Shown here in pieces: positions 1-6,031 of a DNA stretch of 6,075 nt. Numbering within the stretch: position 1 is the stretch's first letter; each line of letters starts with the position of its first letter. A program made the translations under genes and the position numbers. The stretch is from assembly GCA_003645825.1 (NCBI GenBank), contig QNCQ01000122.1:1-6075 (forward strand), in the 5' to 3' direction. Under the pieces are notes generated by a model, which saw nothing but the letters and a program-made list of their open reading frames with translations, did no database searches and was not told the DNA's origin. The stretch is from Fidelibacterota bacterium. GTDB lineage: Bacteria > Fidelibacterota > UBA2242 > B5-G15.

Positions 1-1
1 A

Positions 2-532
2 AATGCAGAGGTAATTTTACCTCATGAGTTTGTTCCTGATTTCGAGGTTGGCGATCATATTGAAGTGACAGATATGGATGGAGAAGTTCTGTACAGTGCT
101 GAAGTTTTGAGAATAAAGTATAATAGAAGATTCAAGACACATCTAGTTACTGTAAGAGTTCCTCTTGAGTATGCCGATAGAGTAGCGGGTATCAGAATTC
201 AGAAGGATGAAGAGGTAAAACCTGATGAGGAAGTTTGTCTTGAACACGTGCCAGAAGAGACAGTGGTTTGCAGGTGTGAGGGGGTTACCCTGGGAGAAAT
301 TCTTGAATTCCTTAAGACAAGAAAAGTTACAGATGCAAACCAGCTGAAAGTTTTAAGAGTTGGGATGGGAGCGTGTGGCGGGAAAACATGTTCGACTCTT
401 TTACCTCATGTGTTTCGTATTGCTGGTATGGAGTGGGAGAATATCGAGCAGCAAACACATCGGCCTTTAAATGTTGAGGTACCGATGTTTGCAATAGTGA
501 ATGAGAAAGACAGAGATGAAGAAAACCTATGA
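2..532 (+). CDS. BFD-type [2Fe-2S] protein, C-terminal part (5' end outside window)
   Basis: The reading frame is open to the left edge, so the gene is cut off; 176 codons are visible. An in-frame GTG at 65 is not convincing as a start, because coding-like sequence (…HEFVPDFEVGDHIEV) runs through it. Cysteines at fragment residues 90, 92, 125 and 130 form C-x-C-x32-C-x4-C, followed by a RP…VPMF tail. This matches the bacterioferritin-associated-ferredoxin-like [2Fe-2S] domain found at the C-terminus of, or as a separate subunit in, dye-linked proline, opine and related FAD dehydrogenases. The preceding ~80 residues (GDHIEVTDMDG…KTHLVTVRVP) look beta-rich and I do not recognise them. The gene overlaps the downstream FAD oxidoreductase, implying one complex. 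The cluster probably passes electrons from the FAD subunit to an acceptor. The domain call is firm; the full protein identity and substrate are inferred. Confidence 0.8.
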   Translation, partial: NAEVILPHEFVPDFEVGDHIEVTDMDGEVLYSAEVLRIKYNRRFKTHLVTVRVPLEYADRVAGIRIQKDEEVKPDEEVCLEHVPEETVVCRCEGVTLGEILEFLKTRKVTDANQLKVLRVGMGACGGKTCSTLLPHVFRIAGMEWENIEQQTHRPLNVEVPMFAIVNEKDRDEENL

Positions 533-1667
533 TTTTTGCATAATAGGTGCTGGTAGTATTGGACTGCCGTTAAGTTACTATCTTTCAAAAAAAGGTGTAG
601 CCGTAGTTGTTATCGATATGCTGGCTTCTCCTGGAAGAGGACAGAATCGATCAGCAATAGGAGGAATAAGAGCAACCCATTCAGATAATGCAAAGATAAA
701 GATATGTAAGGAGTCTATCAGAATCATCAGCAATTTTAAGGATGAGCATGGCATAGAGGTGGACTGGATACAGGGTGGTTATCTTTTTCCTGTCTATGAT
801 GAAATGATAGAAAGAGATTTGAAGAGTATTCTTGATTTTCAGAAAAGTTGTGGGCTGAACATTGACTGGGTGGGGCCAAAAGATGTAGGAGAACTCGTTC
901 CGGGCATCAACTCAGATGGGTTGAGAGGGGGTATATACTCTCCTGAAGATGGACATGCGAGTCCACTAAAGACTGCTGATGCGTATTATCTTCTGAGCTG
1001 TAGGAATGGAGTAGAATTCAGGTTTCGAGAAAAAGTTACCGGCTTTGATAGAAAAGGAGGGAAAATAAGGGCTGTTCTAACTGATAAAGGAGATTATCCT
1101 GTGGGTTTTGTGGTTAACTGTGCTGGTGCTGAAGCGAGAGAGATGGGTGGTCTTCTTGGTATTGATCTGCCTGTGTACCCGGATTCTCATGAGGGTGGGA
1201 TTACTGAGCCGGTAAAAAGGTTTTTTTACCCAATGGTTGTTGATTTGAGGAAGGGGCCAACTTCTGCTAACTATTACTTTTATCAAAATGCTGAGGGACA
1301 GATAGTTTTTTGTATGACCCCTGATCCGGTTATACCGGGCAAGGATATTGATTGCACTTCCCAGTTTTTACCCGAAGTCACTGAGAGGATGTTAAACCTT
1401 CTCCCGAGACTGAGGAGTATACGTGTGAGAAGAACATGGCGGGGTCTCTATCCGATGACGCCTGATGGTCTGCCCGTAGTGGGGTATGATGTAAATTATG
1501 ATAATCTCTTTCATGCCGTGGGTATGTGTGGGCAGGGATTTATGATTGGTCCCGGGCTTGGGAAAATTCTTTCTGAGATCTTCATTGAGAATAACCTCGA
1601 ATATAGTGATATTTTGGATGAGTTATCTCCGTACCGCAATTTTGATGCTGAAGAAAAGCTAAAATAA
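516..1667 (+). CDS. FAD-dependent oxidoreductase (DAO superfamily), amino-acid dehydrogenase beta-subunit-like
   Basis: The product has 383 residues from ATG 516. An earlier ATG at 501 would add five residues but has no ribosome site, whereas 516 follows a weak purine run (GAGAAAGACAGAG). Numbered from 501, the Rossmann FAD motif GAGSIG is at 16-21 with an acidic D39 ending the second strand. SAIGGIR (51-57), GYLF (93-96), SPEDGHASP (147-155) and the C-terminal flavin motif WRGLYPMTPDGLPVVG…GQGFMIGPG (313-352) follow. These are features of the DAO family, and GYLF, PEDG-x-ASP and the TEPVK region resemble the catalytic beta subunit of dye-linked L-proline dehydrogenase. Length is typical and no motif is broken. 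It overlaps the preceding [2Fe-2S] gene by 17 nt, so translation is probably coupled. Likely reaction: oxidative dehydrogenation of an amino acid or N-substituted amino acid. Proline, sarcosine and opine cannot be told apart by eye. Confidence 0.85.
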   Translation: MKKTYDFCIIGAGSIGLPLSYYLSKKGVAVVVIDMLASPGRGQNRSAIGGIRATHSDNAKIKICKESIRIISNFKDEHGIEVDWIQGGYLFPVYDEMIERDLKSILDFQKSCGLNIDWVGPKDVGELVPGINSDGLRGGIYSPEDGHASPLKTADAYYLLSCRNGVEFRFREKVTGFDRKGGKIRAVLTDKGDYPVGFVVNCAGAEAREMGGLLGIDLPVYPDSHEGGITEPVKRFFYPMVVDLRKGPTSANYYFYQNAEGQIVFCMTPDPVIPGKDIDCTSQFLPEVTERMLNLLPRLRSIRVRRTWRGLYPMTPDGLPVVGYDVNYDNLFHAVGMCGQGFMIGPGLGKILSEIFIENNLEYSDILDELSPYRNFDAEEKLK

Positions 1668-1689
1668 AAGCCCCTCTCAACGGGGCTTT
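1667..1689. terminator. Intrinsic terminator, probably bidirectional
   Basis: This is a perfect 8-bp inverted repeat, AAAGCCCC (1667-1674) and GGGGCTTT (1682-1689), around a 7-nt loop. It begins on the last base of the oxidoreductase stop codon. Read on the minus strand the stem is followed by TTTTATTTT, a good U-tract for the tRNA-Met transcript. Read on the plus strand it ends in TTTCTATTG, a poorer tract but still workable for the oxidoreductase operon. It therefore separates two convergent units. Confidence 0.85.
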
Positions 1690-1695
1690 CTATTG

Positions 1696-1769
1696 TAGCG
1701 GTGCAGGGACTCGAACCCCGGACACGCGGATTATGATTCCGCTGCTCTAACCAGCTGAGCTACACCGCC
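1696..1769 (-). tRNA. tRNA-Met (anticodon CAU), probably elongator
   Basis: The minus strand folds as a complete 74-nt cloverleaf. It has acceptor GGCGGUG/CACCGCU (G1-U72 wobble), D-stem GCUC/GAGC, anticodon stem GCGGA/UCCGC with loop AUCAUAA, T-stem CGGGG/CCCUG with loop UUCGAGU, and discriminator A73. The anticodon is CAU. An initiator is excluded: there is no unpaired position 1-72 of the C/A type and no three consecutive G-C pairs at the base of the anticodon stem. CAU also occurs in the lysidine-modified tRNA-Ile2. The GGCGGUGUAGCUCAGCUGG start and G1-U72 pair resemble bacterial elongator tRNA-Met, which I favour. CCA is not encoded; the genome reads CAA after A73. Confidence 0.92.
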
Positions 1770-1783
1770 TCAAACATCGGCGA

Positions 1784-1812
1784 AATTTAATAATTCGGCT
1801 CACTTTAGACAA
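1784..1812 (-). promoter_or_regulatory. Predicted sigma70-type promoter of tRNA-Met
   Basis: On the minus strand, TTGTCT (plus coordinates 1807-1812) is separated by exactly 17 nt from TAAATT (1784-1789). The -10 box lies 14 nt from the first tRNA base, so transcription would start about 7-8 nt before the mature tRNA. Each box matches the consensus at four of six positions. The same -10 hexamer and spacing occur before the tRNA-Gly gene, which supports the call. Confidence 0.5.
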
Positions 1813-1835
1813 TATTTACTTTTCGGCGGATAAAG

Positions 1836-1851
1836 CAATAGAATTCTATTG
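1836..1851. repeat. Perfect 16-bp palindrome, candidate operator
   Basis: CAATAGAATTCTATTG is its own reverse complement over all 16 bases. Its last three bases form the start of the TTGACA -35 box (1849-1854) before the M23 peptidase gene, and it lies upstream of the divergent tRNA-Met promoter. Position and symmetry suit a dimeric regulator, but no regulator is known here, and AT-rich intergenic DNA can produce such a site by chance. Confidence 0.4.
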
Positions 1852-1877
1852 ACAATTTAAGATTTTATTATTAATTA
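1849..1877 (+). promoter_or_regulatory. Predicted promoter of the M23 peptidase gene (good -35, weak -10)
   Basis: A perfect TTGACA at 1849-1854 is followed by an A/T-only stretch. At 16-17 nt spacing the candidate -10 boxes are TTAATT or TAATTA, both poor matches to TATAAT. It would give a leader of roughly 30 nt before ATG 1916. The -35 box overlaps the palindrome at 1836-1851. Confidence 0.35.
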
Positions 1878-1915
1878 ATAAATGACATGAACAGAATGTT
1901 TGCAGAAGAGGATAA

Positions 1916-2830
1916 ATGGAGAAGGATTATAAGTTAATCGTAGTTTGGAACAGGACTAATGGACTGAGCTCGTTTACTCTTTCGAGGAAAAGGGTTATAA
2001 CGATTCTTTCTATAGCTTTTGTTTGCTTTTTTCTGATTGTAGGACTGAGTGTTTACTATCTTTCTGAATTTGTGTATTATGCCCGCCTTGAGAGTATAAA
2101 GAAGAGCAATCAGAAACTGCTCAGGACGTTTTACGAGCTGAAGGAGCGAATGAGGCTCTTAGAGTCAGAGTTGAGCACTCTTGTGGAGAAGGATAAAGCT
2201 CTCAGAACCTATGCGGATGTACCTCAGATTGATCTTGACATCAGGAAACTCGGTATTGGTGGTAGGAGATATTATAAGGTAAAAGAGCTGGATATTTTGT
2301 TTCCTGATTCTCTGAAAGTATCTGAGCTGGTGCATGACATAGATAGGCTTGGAAGGTTGATAAAGCTTGAAAAGGTTAGTTACGAGAATATTTACAAAGC
2401 ATTCCAGCTAAGGTCACGCCAGATAAGGTCTACTCCTACTTTTAGACCTACAATGAGAGGGTATATTACAGATGGCTTCGGGTACAGGATTGACCCTTTT
2501 ACCGGTAAGAGGCAGTTTCACTATGGTGTTGATATTTCAGCCCCAATTGGGACGAAGGTTTATGCTACAGCTGACGGGGTTGTGACGGTAACAAGGTACA
2601 GCAAGACCTATGGCAAGGTTATAAAGATTGATCATGGTTTTGGGTACTCTACAATATATGCTCACCTTTCCAGAATTTATGTTAAAGAAGGGGATGTTGT
2701 ACGGCGTGGTGAAGTAATAGGGGAAGTGGGTTGCACCGGCAGAAGTACTGCTCCTCACCTTCATTATGAAATACGGCAATTTGGGATTGCCAAGAATCCC
2801 CTTGATTACTTCTTTGCAGCGATATATTAA
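1916..2830 (+). CDS. Membrane-anchored M23 (LytM-type) peptidoglycan endopeptidase
   Basis: The 304-residue product starts at ATG 1916, preceded by AGAGGA three bases upstream. A short basic N-terminus (SRKR) precedes one hydrophobic segment at about 27-50, giving an N-in anchor. A charged heptad-like stretch at about 56-95 is probably a coiled coil. The C-terminal M23 domain runs from about 180 (TDGFGYRIDPFTG) to 300. Zn ligands are H202 and D206 (H-x3-D in HYGVD) and H283 in HLHYE; the catalytic H250 lies in YAHLS and H281 is also present. All key residues are intact, so it should be an active zinc endopeptidase cutting peptide cross-links of peptidoglycan in the periplasm or cell wall. M23 proteins of this layout often neighbour bactofilin genes and help set cell shape, and a bactofilin-like remnant follows 57 nt downstream. 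The exact cleaved bond cannot be read from sequence. Confidence 0.93.
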   Translation: MEKDYKLIVVWNRTNGLSSFTLSRKRVITILSIAFVCFFLIVGLSVYYLSEFVYYARLESIKKSNQKLLRTFYELKERMRLLESELSTLVEKDKALRTYADVPQIDLDIRKLGIGGRRYYKVKELDILFPDSLKVSELVHDIDRLGRLIKLEKVSYENIYKAFQLRSRQIRSTPTFRPTMRGYITDGFGYRIDPFTGKRQFHYGVDISAPIGTKVYATADGVVTVTRYSKTYGKVIKIDHGFGYSTIYAHLSRIYVKEGDVVRRGEVIGEVGCTGRSTAPHLHYEIRQFGIAKNPLDYFFAAIY

Positions 2831-2887
2831 ATTTTCCCGTTGCTGGAAATTAAAGTAATCTTATTTTTAAGCCGTCTCCTGGAAAGT

Positions 2888-3165
2888 ATGGCAGTGATAA
2901 GTTATTTGTTTTCTAAATTCGAAATAGGGATAAAAAACACGGAGGTTTTTATTAGGACATAAGAGATATTGATGGAGAAGGGGGTTCGGGAAGATAACGG
3001 TGATGTAGATGGTGCCTTTACAGGGGAGACGAGAGGGTACGTGAAATATATTTTAGAAGATTGAGGCGGAGTGGAAAGTTCTACATGCGGTTATATTAAA
3101 TTCAGGGGAAACAGTGCTTTGCCTGGATAGGATATGAAAGAGGGATAAAAGGAAAGTGTTCAGAA
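2888..3165 (+). pseudogene. Decayed bactofilin (polymer-forming cytoskeletal protein) gene, inferred
   Basis: From ATG 2888 one frame gives MAVISYLFSKFEIG, then IKNTEVFIRT, a TAA stop at 2960-2962, then GVREDNGDVDGAFTG and GETRGYVKYILED up to TGA 3062-3064. It continues as GGVESS and GYIKFRGNSALPG, then TAG 3128-3130 and DMK. A neighbouring frame (3136-3165) gives ERGIKGKCSE. In order, these echo bactofilin landmarks: a short N-terminal tail, a NT-x-I-G-like entry, VR-x-DG-x-V-x-G, GETG-x-VKG, a GG-x-VEGN turn, GD-x-KT and a terminal EGA-x-F-x-GKC. About 93 codons remain against the family's usual 110-150, so small deletions are implied besides three stops and a frameshift. M23-bactofilin pairs are common in bacteria, which supports the reading. 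This is pattern recognition by eye, and chance resemblance is possible. Confidence 0.45.
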
Positions 3166-3440
3166 TTTTGTATAAACTGGGAGGTGAAGGAAATTCCTCA
3201 ATGGGATTTTTAAACAGAATATTGATGCCAACTTTTTTAGTTGTGTAAATGCTCCGGAATTGCATAATTAAACATAGTTAAAACTGTATAACATGAAATT
3301 GGGGAAAGTTGTTATTGAGCAAATTGAAAGGGATTTAAAAGAGGTTCTTATCGGAGGCAATTAATCTGACACTATCGTTGCTTTCTTTATGCTAGATTAT
3401 TGATAAGTGTGTGTCCTTGTATCAAAAACCCCTACTTCCA
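3166..3440 (+). other. Intergenic stretch with possible second gene remnant, no intact gene
   Basis: No convincing ORF on either strand. A full-length Shine-Dalgarno sequence, GGAGGTGA, sits at 3180-3187, but the next ATG (3201) is 13 nt away, too far for normal use. That ATG opens only a 15-codon frame (MGFLNRILMPTFLVV, stop 3246-3248). A 23-codon frame at 3293-3364 (MKLGKVVIEQIERDLKEVLI…) looks protein-like but has no ribosome site. Together they may be leftovers of a gene that once followed the bactofilin. No family can be assigned and no known structured RNA was recognised. Confidence 0.3.
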
Positions 3441-3442
3441 TA

Positions 3443-3471
3443 TTGCTTTAAAAGGAATGATAGATTAAATT
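3443..3471 (+). promoter_or_regulatory. Predicted sigma70-type promoter of tRNA-Gly
   Basis: TTGCTT (3443-3448) and TAAATT (3466-3471) are separated by 17 nt, and the -10 box ends 20 nt before the tRNA. The -10 hexamer and spacing are identical to those predicted for tRNA-Met elsewhere in the window. A 5' leader of about 13-14 nt would be removed by RNase P. Confidence 0.5.
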
Positions 3472-3491
3472 TATCACGCATTTCTTGAAAA

Positions 3492-3564
3492 GCGAGAGTA
3501 GCTCAGTTGGTAGAGCTCCACGTTGCCAACGTGGTTGTCGCGGGTTCGAGTCCCGTCTCTCGCT
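3492..3564 (+). tRNA. tRNA-Gly (anticodon GCC)
   Basis: The 73-nt cloverleaf is complete. It has acceptor GCGAGAG/CUCUCGC, D-stem GCUC/GAGC with loop AGUUGGUA, anticodon stem CCACG/CGUGG with loop UUGCCAA, T-stem GCGGG/CCCGU (one G-U pair) with loop UUCGAGU, and discriminator U73. The anticodon GCC reads GGC and GGU. CCA is not encoded; CTA follows the discriminator. It is convergent with the aspartokinase gene, whose stop codon lies 30 nt downstream. No strong hairpin terminator separates them, only a run of seven T at 3578-3584. Confidence 0.97.
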
Positions 3565-3594
3565 CTAAACTAAACCATTTTTTTCTATTGGTAA

Positions 3595-4968
3595 CTATTT
3601 TCCGAAAAACTCTCTGTGGACAGCGGGGACAGCTTTTTCATAGTCCTTTTTGTCAATAGCAAAATAGATGGCGACACTGGATGCCCCTGTTGAAATAATA
3701 AGAACGTTAATCCCCTCTCTGGCCACGGCACTAAAAATTCTAGAAGCTACTCCGGGGTATTCCAGCATTCCCTCTCCAACTGCAGCAATTAAACAAATGT
3801 TATCCAGCACCGCAATTTCATCAACAGCATGCAAATCGAGTCCTTTTAAAACTCTGTAAGCTGCTTCGAGGTCTGATTTATCAAATAAAATATCTATACA
3901 GGTTTGTGAGGTTATTACAGATTTAATGTTTATTTTTGATTTGTTCAAAGCCGATGTCACCTTGGCTAAAATCCCTGGTTTGATTCCAACACCGGGGCCT
4001 ATCAACTGAATAACTCCAACATCGTGCGTGTATGTAACACTTTTCACCACTGCTTTCTTGACGTATCCTTCGTCCCCTATAATTGTAACAGGTCTTATTT
4101 CCCCTTTAAAACCACTTATATCCAGAACCCTTATAGGAATCTTTTTGAACATTACTGGCTCAACCGTCCTCTGGTGTAGAATCTTTGCACCAAAATAAGA
4201 CAGCTCAGCAACCTCAGTGTAAGTCAACCGGGAGATGGTTATGGGACTCTTTATGATCTTCGGATCTCCGCTCATAAAACCCGGGACATCTTTCCATACA
4301 TCCAGACATTTCGCATTGATACAGTAAGCAATTGCAGAAGCAGAATAGTCAGAGCCGCCTCTTCCCAGTAGCGTTACTTTTCCTACCTCGGAAACTCCGT
4401 AGAATCCAGGAATTACATATATAGTTTCCCCGCTTAAATTTTCCTTTACATTCTTTTCGGACTTCACAAGGTCAACCGTAGCGTTGCCAAATTCTCCATC
4501 AGTAAGAAGACCTATTTCTTCTGGTAGCTTTTCCTCACAAGAAAACCCATGTTCCTTCAAGATAGCAGAAAACACAAGAGAAGATATCCGTTCTCCATAA
4601 CTCAACACAGAATCATAAACAAAATCGGGGATCTCCTCAAGATAATGAATTCCCATGAGATACTTCTTTAGCTCACTAATTCTTTCTCTAAGTCTATCGT
4701 AAATTTCGTCTTTTATTGACTCTTCTGCAATAAGCGTATCTATAACTCCCTTGGAAACCTCAAAAAGCTTACTCAGGACGTTCTCAGCATCCATTTCCCT
4801 TTTCGAAACCCTATTAATCGATGAAATTAAAAAATCAGTAATCCCGTAAAAAGCAGATACGACAATTACTATCGGTTCACCATAGGCACCTATTATCTTT
4901 AGAAGCTTCGCAACGTCCTCTTTATTTTTGAAATTTGAACCGCCAAATTTGACAACTATTTTTCCCAA
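3595..4968 (-). CDS. lysC: Aspartate kinase (aspartokinase), monofunctional with two ACT domains
   Basis: The 457-residue product phosphorylates L-aspartate with ATP, the committed step to lysine/diaminopimelate, threonine and methionine. The amino-acid kinase domain shows VKFGGS (6-11), the SYGERISS motif (123-130), LGRGGSD (201-207) and WKDVPGFMSGDP (225-236), followed by LSYFGAKILHQRTVEP (256-271). Two ACT domains follow, at about 315-385 (GVGIKPGILAKVTSALNKSKINI) and 390-455, as expected for allosteric end-product feedback; which amino acid inhibits cannot be told. The start is TTG at 4966-4968: it gives the conserved family N-terminus and has GGGAGGG seven bases upstream. It overlaps the end of the upstream asd gene by 13 nt, so translation is probably coupled. 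Nothing is truncated. Confidence 0.95.
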   Translation of the reverse strand: MGKIVVKFGGSNFKNKEDVAKLLKIIGAYGEPIVIVVSAFYGITDFLISSINRVSKREMDAENVLSKLFEVSKGVIDTLIAEESIKDEIYDRLRERISELKKYLMGIHYLEEIPDFVYDSVLSYGERISSLVFSAILKEHGFSCEEKLPEEIGLLTDGEFGNATVDLVKSEKNVKENLSGETIYVIPGFYGVSEVGKVTLLGRGGSDYSASAIAYCINAKCLDVWKDVPGFMSGDPKIIKSPITISRLTYTEVAELSYFGAKILHQRTVEPVMFKKIPIRVLDISGFKGEIRPVTIIGDEGYVKKAVVKSVTYTHDVGVIQLIGPGVGIKPGILAKVTSALNKSKINIKSVITSQTCIDILFDKSDLEAAYRVLKGLDLHAVDEIAVLDNICLIAAVGEGMLEYPGVASRIFSAVAREGINVLIISTGASSVAIYFAIDKKDYEKAVPAVHREFFGK

Positions 4969-5996
4969 CCGAGTACCCTCCCATACTTTTTAACAAATAC
5001 CTCAGCGTTCTGGACAGAGCCTCCTGCTGCACCTTTTATTATATTATTCACCAGTAAAACGAAGCCTATCATGTTATTTTCTTTTCTTAACCTTCCAGTA
5101 AACACAACCATTCCGGGAATGTCTCCAGCAAATGCAAGCCTGGGCTGGGGGTTAAAACTATCTTCAAGATACACTATTGGTTTCTTAGGCATTGTTGGAA
5201 TTCCAAAACTTTCCCCTGACAATTCTTCCCAGGCTTCTCTTATATCACTTTCATTCACCTGCTTCTCAAATTTGACCCAGATAGTCTCCAGATGCCCAAA
5301 ATCCACAGGTACACGGAAGCAGTAAGGATACACCTCGGCAGATACTCCCAGAATCTTTTTTAACTCTACTTGTATTTTCTTTTCCTCTCCTTCAATGTAA
5401 GGAAGAACATTGCCTAATATATCAAGAGAAGCTATCCCTGGATAACCTGCCCCCGATATGGACTGGTAGGTGGAAACAAAAACCTGTTCTATTCCAAACT
5501 TACGCAGTGGAGCAAGAGCTACTGCAAGCCCTGTTGTTGAGCAATTCGCATTTGTGACCACAAAACCAGCTTGGGGGAATCCCTGCTTTTCAATAAGGGA
5601 AATTGAATCAACGTTTGCCTCTGGGATGAGAATTGGAACATCTTCACGGTATCTCATCGCGCTCGCATTCGAAAACACAAAATATCCTGCAGATGATAGC
5701 TCTGGCTCCACTTCCGCGGCAACATCTGACGGCAGGGCGCTGAAGACTATCTTATTCTCTGTATTTTTCTTTTCCCCTAAAAATTTGTCAATAGATTCCA
5801 ATTCCAGTTCTCCAACATTTTCTGGTATCTTACCAGGGAGAAGCCATCTGGTACTGTCCCGATACTTCTTTCCCTCTCTCCTGTCAGATGCTACCAGATG
5901 CTTAACCTCAAAATAAGGATGATCATTTAGTAACAGTACAAAAGCCTGTCCTACCATTCCAGTTGCACCCAATATCGACACTTTAAACTTTCCCAT
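4956..5996 (-). CDS. asd: Aspartate-semialdehyde dehydrogenase, archaeal/fungal-like type
   Basis: The 346-residue product reduces aspartyl-4-phosphate with NADPH to aspartate-4-semialdehyde, directly after aspartokinase. The N-terminal Rossmann motif GATGMVG is at 10-16. The catalytic cysteine is C152 in TNANCSTTGL, followed by STYQSISGAGYPG (175-187). R228 and H235 in RVPVDFGHLETIW are the expected substrate-binding arginine and acid/base histidine. NNIIKGAAGGSVQNAEVF (317-334) closes the domain. The YQSISGAGYPG loop and overall length fit the archaeal/fungal-like branch rather than the enterobacterial Asd; this type also occurs in several bacterial phyla. ATG 5994-5996 follows GAGAGGAG with a four-base gap. 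It is the first gene of a two-gene operon with the aspartokinase, 13-nt overlapping. Confidence 0.95.
   Translation of the reverse strand: MGKFKVSILGATGMVGQAFVLLLNDHPYFEVKHLVASDRREGKKYRDSTRWLLPGKIPENVGELELESIDKFLGEKKNTENKIVFSALPSDVAAEVEPELSSAGYFVFSNASAMRYREDVPILIPEANVDSISLIEKQGFPQAGFVVTNANCSTTGLAVALAPLRKFGIEQVFVSTYQSISGAGYPGIASLDILGNVLPYIEGEEKKIQVELKKILGVSAEVYPYCFRVPVDFGHLETIWVKFEKQVNESDIREAWEELSGESFGIPTMPKKPIVYLEDSFNPQPRLAFAGDIPGMVVFTGRLRKENNMIGFVLLVNNIIKGAAGGSVQNAEVFVKKYGRVLGWEK
4976..4982 (-). promoter_or_regulatory. Ribosome binding site deciding the TTG start of aspartokinase
   Basis: On the minus strand GGGAGGG lies seven bases before TTG 4966-4968, inside the last codons of asd. Strength and spacing are good. 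No ATG or GTG is available that would preserve the conserved KFGGS N-terminus, so TTG is the start. Confidence 0.75.
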
Positions 5997-6031
5997 TTTT
6001 CTCCTCTCGAACAGAACCCTAAATTGTGAGA

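Noticed and set aside
2833..2849. Hairpin TTTCC/GGAAA just after the M23 stop as a terminator
   Set aside because: Only five pairs, two of them G-C, and no U-tract directly after the stem; the T-rich run comes several bases later.
2933..2950. AAAAAC/GTTTTT inverted repeat as a terminator
   Set aside because: One G-C pair only; it falls inside the inferred bactofilin remnant and looks like an incidental A-run facing a T-run.
3053..3265. 70-codon minus-strand ORF in the gene-free stretch
   Set aside because: No ribosome site before its ATG, no recognisable motif, and it lies antisense to the purine-rich decayed region, where stop codons are depleted on the complement by composition.
2831..3491. 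Known structured RNA (6S, RNase P, tmRNA, common riboswitches) in the long gene-free stretch
   Set aside because: I looked for their conserved core sequences and long-range pairing on both strands and found none. Absence by eye is not proof; a covariance-model scan would settle it.
5470..5916. 148-codon plus-strand ORF opposite asd
   Set aside because: It lies entirely within the strongly supported asd gene on the other strand, has no ribosome site or family motif, and its composition is that of a shadow frame.
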